Positions 1-9,280 of a stretch of 64,000 nucleotides of DNA are shown here, piece by piece. The translations under genes were made by a program, and so were the position numbers. The notes under the pieces are model-generated. The model saw only the letters and a program-made list of their open reading frames with translations, had not been told where the DNA came from and did no database searches. Source of the stretch: an uncultured Granulosicoccaceae bacterium (GTDB taxonomy: Bacteria; Pseudomonadota; Gammaproteobacteria; Granulosicoccales; Granulosicoccaceae); the NCBI GenBank assembly GCA_937951345.1, contig CALFCF010000009.1, positions 1 through 64,000 on the forward strand, given 5' to 3'. Each line of letters starts with the position of its first letter. The first letter of the stretch is position 1.

Positions 1-3000
1 ACACTGCCAAACGGAAAAATATCGCATAACGCATTGATCAAGCAGCTGGAAATTAATGCGGTAGAGGTTAGAGCAGTCGATGATGAAATTTCCGATAATT
101 TATCAGATAAATTTCTTTCGCCAGCAAAAAGGGCGGTATTACAAACCCTCACCGATACTTTCGAAACAACATCACTGAATCTGAAGAATAGTTTTATTGA
201 CAACGGCGGTGATTCTATAATGGCAATGCGGCTGTGTGCAAAGCTGTCAGAGAATTTTAACTGTAAAGTAAGCTTAAAACAGGTCATGGAGACCGCCGCG
301 CTAAATATATTAGTAGAGAACATTGCTGGCAAACAGATTCACACCGAAAATCAATCGAATCTGGATAAGAAACAAAGTCTATCGTTAGAACATTCTCCAC
401 TGTCTTTTAATCAGCGTGCAATCTGGTTTATGGAACAACTGGGTGTTCCATCAGCTCTTTATGCTGTGTGCTCATCTCACAAGTTCAACGGTAGCATTGA
501 TATCGATGCTACTCAGAATGCTTTGAATCAACTGGTAACAAAACATCAAATCCTTAGAACTGTATACCTTACAGATAACAACGGAGATCCTTACCAAAAG
601 GTTAAAAATTCCAGCTCGGTTGAGCTAGTTACAATACCTGCAGACGATTTAACAACAACTATTGAAGAGGATCAGATTAAAGCGCTTGACAGACCGTTTG
701 ATTTTACAAGCGATATATTTCTTAGAGCGATTGTTTACACTGGTAGCTATGGTGATACATTGTTTTTACACTCACATCATATTGCAATGGATGGTTGGGC
801 GTTTGAGACGTTACACAAGAACTTTTCTACTCTTTATAATAATATTCTCACGCAGGACGCAAATCCTGCGGATAATTCAATAGAGACAAAATCACTAGAA
901 CCGAATCCTCGTCAATATATCGATTACGCAATTGCAGAAAATCTAAAAATAGAAAACGGCGATTTCGATGATTCTATAAAGTTTTGGAAAAATATTTTAT
1001 CTTTACCCTTACCCGTATCATCTATAAAAAAACAGACATTAAACGGTGCTGAAAAAAATAAAATAGTTCGCACTGATGACAGATTTAGTGGCGATAATCT
1101 CGATAGAGAGATACCTTCTCACGTAATAAAAAAGTTTGAAATCATTGCAAAAAAACAAAATACCACACAATTTGTAACTTATTTAGCTGCTTATTATGTG
1201 TTTCTTTACGGACAAAATAAGCAGCACGAACAAATTATCGGTACGCTGGTCGCAAACAGAGACGAGACAGATTGGCAGAATGAACTCGGTTTTTTTAGCA
1301 ATGTTCTGGCATTGCGAATGAAAGTTGATTCATCCACTACATTTAGAAAATATATTTCATCTGTTCGTGACACAGTGAACGAATGTTTTGAACATCGTCA
1401 TTTGCCATTTGAGAAAATTGTCAACGATATACTTCCCGAGCGAAGTCTACATATACATCCGATTTTTCAAATACTTTTCCTGTACCAGAACGCCACCACC
1501 AACGCTGTTTATTTGTCCGGTCTCGAATCTGTGCCGGCGAAACAACTGCCAATGCAACAGGCCAAGTACGATTTTGCATTGGAAATCCAGCCTGGCACGT
1601 CGAGTGTTTCTGGTAACTATACATACCGTATTAATTATCGAACAGCATTGTTTTCTAAGGATCAAGTCACTAAATTAGCGGATTACTTTGATCAACTGTT
1701 AAATCGTCTTTGCAAGAACATAGACGAACCAATCGCAGATGCGCTTAAGCATACTGAGACAACATTATCCGCTGGAAATCTCACCGAATTACAACACCGG
1801 ACGTACGCGCGTCCTTCGCAATCCCTGGAGTCCCAAGGGCTAGCACAGAATCTTTTTGATATATTTTGGAAGCAATGTCTTGAGCGACCGGAAAGCACAG
1901 CGCTGATACACCATCAAGAGCACTACAGCTATCGTACTCTGGCAGATGCGACTAATAATCTGGCTGAATACCTTGTCGAAATTGGATGTGCGCGCGGCGA
2001 GATAATATGCATTGAATTACCCCGCTCTATTGCCTATGTAGCGTCAATACTTGCAACGCTCAAGATAGGCGCAATCTGGTGTCCTGTAGATCCAGACTAT
2101 CCGGACGAGAGAAAGTCTTTCATGCTTGAAGACAGCGGGTCAAGGATTGTTATTCGGGAAGCGACTAACGAATTGCTCAGCCAGCCTCGTAACAGCGACA
2201 CAGGTAGTACCTATCTGTCAAAGAGTACCTGTGTATATATTGTCCCCGGCCCAGATAAACTCTCGTTTACATTAAGTCATACAGGTGTTACGAGAAAAGA
2301 GAACAAGGAATACTTTGGCGAATGTGCTTTACGTGATCAACAAGGAGCTGCCTATCTTATTTATACATCCGGCTCATCCGGCAAACCAAAGGGTGTAGTT
2401 GGAACATTGAAAGCCATTAACAATCGTTTGACATGGATGTGGACACAGTATCCTTTCTTATCCAATGAAGTTAATAGCCTAAAAACTGCGACAAGTTTTG
2501 TTGATAGCATCTGGGAAACATTGGGTGCTTTGCTCAAAGGTGTTCCGTCAGTGATTTATGATAACAATGCCTTACTTGATATTGCTGCCTTTGCTGAGTC
2601 TCTTGAAAAACACAAAATAACGCGAATAGTACTCGTACCATCACTTCTTTCGGCTTTAATTAAACAACTTAATGCTTCCGACGCCAGACTGCCGAATTTG
2701 TTGTATGTCGCATCGAGCGGTGAATCACTGCCTGCTCCACTGGCAAAGGATTTTTTCAACCGGTTTAAAGGTGCAACCTTAATAAATTTGTATGGCTCTT
2801 CAGAAGTTGCTGGTGATGTTACTTTTTATGAGGTTCAAAATGAATCAACAGACTCAAAAATAAGTCTTGGAAAACCAATTTCGAACACCCGCATTTATGT
2901 CGTAGACGAAAACGGCAATCAATTGGATGAAAACATTACTGGTGAAATTGTAATTGGAGGTCACTCCGTAGCGCTGGGTTACCATCGCCAGCCGGAATTG

Positions 3001-4653
3001 ACAAGTAAATCATTTATTGTTGACGCAAATTCACTGACAACCAGTTTCAGAACTGGTGATTCTGGGTATCTGGATGATTCTGGCAACCTGTTCTACCAAG
3101 GTCGACTCGATAGCCAGCTAAAAGTTCGCGGATTTCGTATAGATGCTAACGAAATTGTTGACCATATCAACAGAATTTTAAACATCGACAACTCTCAAGT
3201 ATTTACCCGTGGAAATCTGGACGAGAGCCAACTGATTGCAGTGGTTTCTCCACCCTCGATCTACAAGCCATCAATAAAAACACTCAAACAACAACTAAAA
3301 AACTCGCTGCCCGCGTATATGGTGCCTGATATCGTTCATTCAATCGATACCTTTCCATTACTTCCCAACGGAAAGATTGATAGAAATGCGATTAAGAAAA
3401 CTATCGATAAAAAATACGGAAATGTTTCTTCTGTCAGTAATGCGCACATCCCGGACATGTATTTAAAAAGCAAGAGTGATATTAGTATTCCCAACAATAA
3501 GGATGACGCATTACCAATTGCAAAACAGATCATCGGACCTATGATCGAACAATGGCATCAATTGCTAAATTATAAAAATTTAACTATCAATGACAATTTT
3601 TTTGATATTGGTGGCCACTCTCTTATGGCCGTTAAGTTAACGAACCGTATTAATAATACGGTTTTGAAGAAACACGGTTTAAGTATGTCAGTTGCAGATT
3701 TGTTTGAAGCGCCAACCATTGCTGAACTCATGCAACTGATAGCCCCCCAGAACGATAACGGATTGAAACGACAACGATCCGTGATGAAATTAAAAGCAGG
3801 AAATATTCATGATGACATATTGAGAGTCTTGTTTATTGTTCCTCCAGCCGCGCATACCGGCGTATATTTTAGAAAGCTGTCGTCCTTTATTTCGGACGAA
3901 ATTCCATTTTACTCTTTTGATACTTCTATATGTGTTGAATGCTCATCGGTTGAAGAACTGGCCTCTCATATGGTGCAGGATATACTCAGCATTCAACCAC
4001 AAGGCCCTTACCTCATCGGAGCGGCCTGCCTTGGAAGTGTTATTGCGTTCGAAATAGCGCGTCAAATTGAGCAAGCGACTGGAGAAGTATCGCATTTGGT
4101 ATTTATAGACACCAGTGCTCCACTCAATGGTCCGAACTGGAATAAGAAAGATAATACAAAGCTAAAAAAAGCAACCAAAAAGGTGCGTTTTATTAAGATG
4201 TTGAAATCAGAATATCAACACGATTACGCTACTAGTTATCTTCGACGTAAGCTGTTCACACAACCAAGGCTGATAAAACGTGCAATCCGCAATATAAAAT
4301 CAAAGTATAGCGAACATGTCAGAAATTATATGTATGTTCAGAATGTACAATCTACACAGTTCAACAGCTACTATGCCAAACAAATAAGTTCAGACATTAC
4401 ATTAATTCTATCTAGACAATTTAGACAAAAATCGATAGAGATCGAACGATGGCAATATTTGACTCACGGTTCATGCGATATTTACCCGGCAAAGGCAGAT
4501 AATCACTTTGATCTTGTACATGAAAAATCCAGACACTGGAGTGAGGTAGCGCAAGTGCTGGAGTCTTTGTATAAACGGCTGGCTAACCAGAATAACCCTG
4601 TAGCTCAGAATAACTCTAAAGCTGTGCCAACTGACACACTTTATCGTTTGTAA
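1..4653 (+). CDS. Nonribosomal peptide synthetase, C-terminal part (A10 tail-PCP-C-A-PCP-TE), 5' end outside the window
   Basis: The frame is open to the first base. It begins with an LPNGKIS-type A10 motif, so an upstream adenylation domain lies off the left edge, and the TTG at 34 is not a real start. Numbering residues from that TTG: PCP1 with GGDSI (Ser61, phosphopantetheine site); a condensation domain at about 115-560 with HHIAMDG at 248-254; an adenylation domain at about 605-1125 with A3 YTSGSSGKPKG at 777-787, RTGD and A10 LPNGKIDR; PCP2 with GGHSL (Ser1196); and a type I thioesterase at about 1262-1515. By alignment to GrsA the A-domain pocket reads V823 D824 W827 V866 A893 S895 L919 G927 D928 K1114, close to the code I recall for beta-alanine domains. 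The TE nucleophile elbow is AACLG, giving Cys1332 with Asp1359 and His1491. The last module probably loads beta-alanine and the TE releases the chain. The gene is clearly AT-richer than the rest of the window. The product is unknown. Confidence 0.95.
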   Translation, partial: TLPNGKISHNALIKQLEINAVEVRAVDDEISDNLSDKFLSPAKRAVLQTLTDTFETTSLNLKNSFIDNGGDSIMAMRLCAKLSENFNCKVSLKQVMETAALNILVENIAGKQIHTENQSNLDKKQSLSLEHSPLSFNQRAIWFMEQLGVPSALYAVCSSHKFNGSIDIDATQNALNQLVTKHQILRTVYLTDNNGDPYQKVKNSSSVELVTIPADDLTTTIEEDQIKALDRPFDFTSDIFLRAIVYTGSYGDTLFLHSHHIAMDGWAFETLHKNFSTLYNNILTQDANPADNSIETKSLEPNPRQYIDYAIAENLKIENGDFDDSIKFWKNILSLPLPVSSIKKQTLNGAEKNKIVRTDDRFSGDNLDREIPSHVIKKFEIIAKKQNTTQFVTYLAAYYVFLYGQNKQHEQIIGTLVANRDETDWQNELGFFSNVLALRMKVDSSTTFRKYISSVRDTVNECFEHRHLPFEKIVNDILPERSLHIHPIFQILFLYQNATTNAVYLSGLESVPAKQLPMQQAKYDFALEIQPGTSSVSGNYTYRINYRTALFSKDQVTKLADYFDQLLNRLCKNIDEPIADALKHTETTLSAGNLTELQHRTYARPSQSLESQGLAQNLFDIFWKQCLERPESTALIHHQEHYSYRTLADATNNLAEYLVEIGCARGEIICIELPRSIAYVASILATLKIGAIWCPVDPDYPDERKSFMLEDSGSRIVIREATNELLSQPRNSDTGSTYLSKSTCVYIVPGPDKLSFTLSHTGVTRKENKEYFGECALRDQQGAAYLIYTSGSSGKPKGVVGTLKAINNRLTWMWTQYPFLSNEVNSLKTATSFVDSIWETLGALLKGVPSVIYDNNALLDIAAFAESLEKHKITRIVLVPSLLSALIKQLNASDARLPNLLYVASSGESLPAPLAKDFFNRFKGATLINLYGSSEVAGDVTFYEVQNESTDSKISLGKPISNTRIYVVDENGNQLDENITGEIVIGGHSVALGYHRQPELTSKSFIVDANSLTTSFRTGDSGYLDDSGNLFYQGRLDSQLKVRGFRIDANEIVDHINRILNIDNSQVFTRGNLDESQLIAVVSPPSIYKPSIKTLKQQLKNSLPAYMVPDIVHSIDTFPLLPNGKIDRNAIKKTIDKKYGNVSSVSNAHIPDMYLKSKSDISIPNNKDDALPIAKQIIGPMIEQWHQLLNYKNLTINDNFFDIGGHSLMAVKLTNRINNTVLKKHGLSMSVADLFEAPTIAELMQLIAPQNDNGLKRQRSVMKLKAGNIHDDILRVLFIVPPAAHTGVYFRKLSSFISDEIPFYSFDTSICVECSSVEELASHMVQDILSIQPQGPYLIGAACLGSVIAFEIARQIEQATGEVSHLVFIDTSAPLNGPNWNKKDNTKLKKATKKVRFIKMLKSEYQHDYATSYLRRKLFTQPRLIKRAIRNIKSKYSEHVRNYMYVQNVQSTQFNSYYAKQISSDITLILSRQFRQKSIEIERWQYLTHGSCDIYPAKADNHFDLVHEKSRHWSEVAQVLESLYKRLANQNNPVAQNNSKAVPTDTLYRL

Positions 4654-4690
4654 TTAATCCTCCAGACACACTATTACCATAGACATCTTC

Positions 4691-6388
4691 GTGAGATCTG
4701 GATTCAAAACGTTCTCTAAGTTACTTGCATTGGTACTTATAGTCTCTGCAATTACATTCCTTGCAGGGATCTATACGTCTGAAAACGACCTGCCACCTGC
4801 CGTCTTTTTAAGAGACGTTAACCAAAATGGGTTGGCTTCTCTTGATCAGTTTCGTCAATCAAGAACAGGAGAACAAACTTCACGTACATTGTCATCTATA
4901 AATTTTGGTCTTGATGAAACTAAAATGGAGGTCCCTGTATCACGTTCCGGCGCAGGTGGCGGACTTACCAGTGTAGGAGATGAGTTGGTTCTATTGACTC
5001 ACGAAGGAACTATATTCACCTATTATGACGAGGAACTAAAGAAAACCTTATTAAAGGTTCCGGATAATGGTTACTCTGACTACGTAAAGGCTGCTGAATC
5101 GGAAAAATTCCGGCATCTCAAACATAATACTTACAGTTTTAGATATAACGACATTCTATTCATAGAGAGTAATTCTGTTTCTAGACTAGCAATCTCATAT
5201 ACACAATGGTATGCGGAAAATGAATGTTATGGCAATACCGTGGCGATATTGGATTTTGATGAAAAAATTGACTCTATACAAAATTTAGAAGCATCACCTG
5301 ACGACTGGAAAATATTATATGAATCCCAACCTTGCCTGGTACTGAAAGATGTTAGTAATGCTCTGGAAGGCTATATGAGCGGTGGGAGGATATCGCAGCA
5401 AGATGCACAACATATCGTATTGGCAAATGGTGATTACTATTGGGACGGTGTCTACACGGCAGACAAGCTGTCACAAAGCGATAAAAACGATTACGGAAAA
5501 ATTGTACAAATCAATATCGGTACCGCCACCTCACGACATATAGCAAAAGGAGTCAGAAATCCTCAAGGCATACATATAGATGTAAATCGCAATATCTGGG
5601 TAACAGAGCACGGGCCTCGAGGGGGTGATGAACTTAATCTAATTAAGGAAGGCGCGAATTACGGCTGGCCGCTGGAAACCTATGGAACACGTTACAGCAG
5701 ATCACCTTGGCCTATGGCGAGGCAACCAGGCCGCCATACAACATACGAAAAACCTGTATTTTCCTGGGTGCCCTCGATTGCTGTCTCTAACATTATTACT
5801 ATCGATAATTTTGAACCTAGCTGGGATGGTGATTTGCTTGTTGCATCGCTTAACGATCAGCAACTTTATCGACTGCGTATGGATGACGAGCGGGTTGTCT
5901 TTGCAGAGCCAATCACAATTAAAGAGCGTATAAGGTATGTGCATCAGCATAGCGACAATCGGATTGTGCTTTGGACAGATAGCAAAAAACTGTTATTCCT
6001 GAAACCGAGCACTCAGACTTATACTAACGAACTGATTGGAAAATTCATCGACGAATCTGATCGCACGAGTAAACAAAAAAGTGTATTGCACTCCATAGTC
6101 GATAGCTGCTCCGAATGCCATTCCTTTGAACCCAATAATCACCGTCATGCTCCTGGATTAGGAGATATATTTGGCCGCAACATCGCGAGTACAAGCTATA
6201 AAAACTACACGAGCGCGCTTGCGTCAATCCAAAAGAAATGGACGAAAGAAAATCTTACTGCATTTTTGCTTGATCCTCAGTCATTTGCACCTGGAACAAA
6301 TATGCCTGCGACCGGCATGAATGATGACTGGTCATTACCCGCATTAGTAAGCATTATTGAACAACTAAAAAGCGATAATGCTGAATAA
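4691..6388 (+). CDS. Secreted glucose/sorbosone dehydrogenase-type propeller fused to C-terminal cytochrome c
   Basis: The 565-aa product has a hydrophobic N-terminus (residues 9-27) acting as signal peptide or membrane anchor. A six-bladed-propeller dehydrogenase region follows, with TEHGPRGGDELN (305-316) and ANYGWP (322-327). Both are typical of the PQQ-dependent soluble aldose dehydrogenase (GSDH/YliI) family. The C-terminus is a c-type cytochrome domain with CSECH (473-477) and a probable axial Met in GTNMP (Met538). It should act in the periplasm, oxidising a sugar or alcohol with PQQ and passing electrons to its own heme; the substrate is unknown. It starts at GTG 37 bp after the NRPS stop, shares that gene's AT-rich composition, and is likely co-transcribed, so it may tailor or be linked to the peptide product (inference). 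No clear ribosome-binding site precedes the GTG. Confidence 0.82.
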   Translation: MRSGFKTFSKLLALVLIVSAITFLAGIYTSENDLPPAVFLRDVNQNGLASLDQFRQSRTGEQTSRTLSSINFGLDETKMEVPVSRSGAGGGLTSVGDELVLLTHEGTIFTYYDEELKKTLLKVPDNGYSDYVKAAESEKFRHLKHNTYSFRYNDILFIESNSVSRLAISYTQWYAENECYGNTVAILDFDEKIDSIQNLEASPDDWKILYESQPCLVLKDVSNALEGYMSGGRISQQDAQHIVLANGDYYWDGVYTADKLSQSDKNDYGKIVQINIGTATSRHIAKGVRNPQGIHIDVNRNIWVTEHGPRGGDELNLIKEGANYGWPLETYGTRYSRSPWPMARQPGRHTTYEKPVFSWVPSIAVSNIITIDNFEPSWDGDLLVASLNDQQLYRLRMDDERVVFAEPITIKERIRYVHQHSDNRIVLWTDSKKLLFLKPSTQTYTNELIGKFIDESDRTSKQKSVLHSIVDSCSECHSFEPNNHRHAPGLGDIFGRNIASTSYKNYTSALASIQKKWTKENLTAFLLDPQSFAPGTNMPATGMNDDWSLPALVSIIEQLKSDNAE

Positions 6389-6954
6389 TGAATTTCTGCT
6401 ATACGCAATCAGCAACGGTCGTAAACATCTTCAGAACAGAATCAATCAGATGTCAGGGTACTGGACAATATCTTGCGCACATTTTTGAGGCGATGGCCCC
6501 TGGTTGAAATACTTTAATCACGAAGCTGAATCGCACAACCAAGTGATCACTATCGTGAATGGCGATGGTCTACGTGCGAAGGTGCAGCGTGTAGGGGTTC
6601 GACGGAATATTGGCCATCGGTATCTGACATGATGGTCGACAGTCTCAAACTACGACTTAGTTCAGTTGGATTGCAGTTGGATTGCATTTGGCGAATACCT
6701 GTCATCCAGTTTCAGTGTGTGTATTTTGTGACGCAGTCGGCTACAAATATCGCGGTTTTATTCATGGTCGTCAGTATTTGTAAAAATTCCAAACCGTATC
6801 GGAGTTCGTTGCTGATTTTGCTGCATACTTGTATAACATCCTGATCACTTTCGGCTTACTGTCAACGTCGTTACGTTACATAGTGGCCCTTGCGCATTGC
6901 TGATCAGTTTGTACCATGCCTTCCGTTTGATGTGCAGGTTTCACCGGGCTGACA
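6389..6954. other. Gene-poor interval after the NRPS segment
   Basis: No supported gene. A 71-codon frame at 6629-6844 has no ribosome-binding site and no recognisable protein character. The only structure seen is an 11-bp tandem duplication at 6663-6684. It separates the AT-rich NRPS segment from the more GC-balanced chromosome. Confidence 0.6.
6663..6684. repeat. 11-bp perfect tandem duplication
   Basis: CAGTTGGATTG occurs twice head to tail (6663-6673 and 6674-6684) in non-coding DNA. It looks like a slippage duplication. Confidence 0.8.
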
Positions 6955-8394
6955 ATGTATCTATTACAAAAAACTTCTGGTCGTCTTCGAATCGGGGCTC
7001 TGGTTCCCGCTGTAGGGTTGCAGCTGTTTGTTGCCGGTTGTATTTCGACTAATTTTCAAAGTCCGGCTCTTAATCCGTATGTTGGGGTCACCGCTGGTGC
7101 GAGCCGTCTTGAGCTGGATGTTGACAGTGATGATGTTACGCTTGCTGATGCGAGCGACACCGCTGCCACCATTCTGGCCGGTAGTTACAGTTCACTAGGT
7201 GGTTGGCGCCTGGGTGGTGAGGTGCAGCTGTCGGATCTTGGTTCAGCTGTGCTCAATTCTGGCGACCGGGTGGGTTATCAAACGGCATCTGCAGCTGTGT
7301 TGGCCAGTCTGTTTCCACATCGTTCCGGGTTTAACGCCTATGTTAAAGCAGGTATAGGTGCACTACGAAATGATGCGCCTGCCAATCCAGCGATAGACCT
7401 TGTCACCGACAACACGATTAATTTGGTCACCGGTATTGGTGCTGAGTATGTATTCAACAGCGGGATCGGTATCCGCCTCGAATATACGGGTCATGATCAA
7501 GATGTGCAGTTTGGTACGTTGGGTGTCACCTATAGTTTTGGTGCGCCACGACAACGACATATTCCCCCGCCAATCGTGCAGCGAAACGAAACACCCGAAC
7601 AACCCGTAGTTGTTGTCCGCGCGCCTGACAGGACTGAGCCAGTTGTCGATGCACAGGTACCTGTGCCCGCAGATACGCCAGTTGTCAGGGATTTGCCTGT
7701 GATTTCACCGATACCTACCGAATCCTCAACACCATCCGCCACACCTTCGCAACCGCCGCTGCCATCCGGCACGAGTGAAGTTGAAACAGATGCCGGGCTC
7801 ATTGTTACAGACCCGGACAGCGCTGACTTCGAAATCGATGTGGATGTAATCGAAACAGAAACCGAGGTTGAAGTTGAAGATCCAGACAGTCTGCCTGTCG
7901 TAACGCCTTCGCCGGAAGCTCGTGATGCCTCTAATGAATTGCCGGTCGTTGTTGAAATTGCCGACGATAGTGATGCGATAGTAGTCGCAGACATTGATGC
8001 TGACGGGATATCCGATCAGGACGATGTGTGTGACGATACGCTCGACGGTATACCTGTATCAACTACAGGTTGTGATCGGTATAACGGTCTGTTGAATGGT
8101 GCTGTATTCGCCACTGGCGAAGTTGCATTGAATGCCCGTATTCGGACTGTGCTTGATGATGTGGTAGACGATCTTGAACGTTTCCCGTTACTCAGCCTTG
8201 AGGTTCAGTTGCTGGCAGAGTCTGCGTCAGATCAGGATAAGTTTCTGGCGCGACGCCGAACGATCGAGATTCTGCGATTTTTCCGTGCCCGGGGTATTCC
8301 AAATGCCCGCCTTAAAACCCTTGTGCCGACAACCTCGGATGCGGGTTTGCAAAACGAGAGCATTGTGTTCCTGCGAACACTGACAGCCCGGTAG
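6955..8394 (+). CDS. OmpA-like outer-membrane lipoprotein: beta-barrel, acidic/proline linker, TSP3-type repeat, degenerate OmpA domain
   Basis: The 479-aa product has a lipoprotein-like signal ending FVAGC (Cys29). A predicted eight-stranded-barrel region follows (about 35-197, ending VTYSFG), with alternating aromatic/hydrophobic strands. A long Pro/Val/Thr/Asp/Glu-rich linker spans about 198-340, with a calcium-binding DxDxDGISDQDD stretch at 346-357. The C-terminal 100 residues resemble the OmpA peptidoglycan-binding fold (helix with FLARRR and ARGIPNARL), but the usual GHTD motif is replaced by LAES, so meso-diaminopimelate binding may be lost. Its likely role is structural, in the outer membrane. 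A lipidated N-terminus on an OmpA-type barrel is unusual; the Cys could be fortuitous within an ordinary signal peptide. It appears monocistronic. Confidence 0.75.
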   Translation: MYLLQKTSGRLRIGALVPAVGLQLFVAGCISTNFQSPALNPYVGVTAGASRLELDVDSDDVTLADASDTAATILAGSYSSLGGWRLGGEVQLSDLGSAVLNSGDRVGYQTASAAVLASLFPHRSGFNAYVKAGIGALRNDAPANPAIDLVTDNTINLVTGIGAEYVFNSGIGIRLEYTGHDQDVQFGTLGVTYSFGAPRQRHIPPPIVQRNETPEQPVVVVRAPDRTEPVVDAQVPVPADTPVVRDLPVISPIPTESSTPSATPSQPPLPSGTSEVETDAGLIVTDPDSADFEIDVDVIETETEVEVEDPDSLPVVTPSPEARDASNELPVVVEIADDSDAIVVADIDADGISDQDDVCDDTLDGIPVSTTGCDRYNGLLNGAVFATGEVALNARIRTVLDDVVDDLERFPLLSLEVQLLAESASDQDKFLARRRTIEILRFFRARGIPNARLKTLVPTTSDAGLQNESIVFLRTLTAR

Positions 8395-9280
8395 TCGCCA
8401 TATCCCTCTCTCGCATGACGACGTATAACTATGTGCACTGCGCACCATCGTCAACGCGACATGAATGTTCCGGATGCGTCCTGCGCTTGATAGGCGAGGT
8501 TTTCGCCGTTCGTCTTGTTCGATGATTGCTGGCCGGGCAGCGGGGTGTGCAACGTGTCGAGTTATTGTCAATCAATCAGGTTAATAAACTACCTGCCTCG
8601 CCACTGGACTGTTGCAGTAAACACAATAATTATTTACTTTCGCCTGCCACATCTACGTCGATTGATGCATTTTCACGCATCGATTGCATCCGGATATTAC
8701 TGCGTAGCGAGCGGAATCACAAAAGCCGGATTGCACCCTGTAGTTTTGTTACTCCCAACTCTAGCCACGGTATTCAGCATTAGCTAAAAATGTGTGCTGC
8801 GACCTTTCTTTTTGATAGGTATAGCAACAATTGCTTTCGGTTCCAGCACTATAATTTTTCACAATACAAGGTATAGTTGGTGGGTAACTTGCTGGTTATC
8901 TGCTGTCTGGACGGATGGAAAGTATCAACCCCCAGCCAGATTACTGTTGATGCATGCTTTGGGCACGTGGTTTACAAAAACCGGAGATATGCCGCTGGAT
9001 ATTCAATCCCGCATCCAGCCCCTGCATCAGACTGCCGCCACAAAACGGTGCGTAAAACCCGGGCTGTCAGCCTTGCCTGCATGAATTATGTGCTGGAATT
9101 TTCGTGTGCCTTGCGAGTTGCGAACAATGGGCCATTCGATATCTAAAACGTGATAACCAAAACTCGACAACTGAAAGACGGCACCTGACATCCACTGTAC
9201 ATTTTGCGTACTACCTGAACGTATAAACCAATTTATTTAACAGTATTTCTACCCGCTAAGTCGGGTGTACGAGGCATTTC
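8395..9280. other. Long intergenic region upstream of pckA
   Basis: It is 886 bp without a supported gene. Frames at 8515-8787, 8526-8783, 8794-9084 and 8877-9146 overlap one another, lack ribosome-binding sites and read like random translation. An imperfect palindrome around GATGC...GCATC lies near 8660-8690. The pckA promoter must be here, but I cannot point to a convincing -35/-10 pair. A GAGG Shine-Dalgarno sits 6 nt before the pckA ATG. Confidence 0.6.

Noticed and set aside
34-36. TTG at 34 as the start of the NRPS gene
   Set aside because: The frame is open to base 1 and encodes the A10 motif of a preceding adenylation domain, so translation must begin upstream of the window.
7530-7994. 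154-codon Ser/Thr-rich open frame on the minus strand
   Set aside because: It is antisense to the Pro/Val/Asp linker of the OmpA-like gene; its biased composition is the complement of that linker and no start signal is present.
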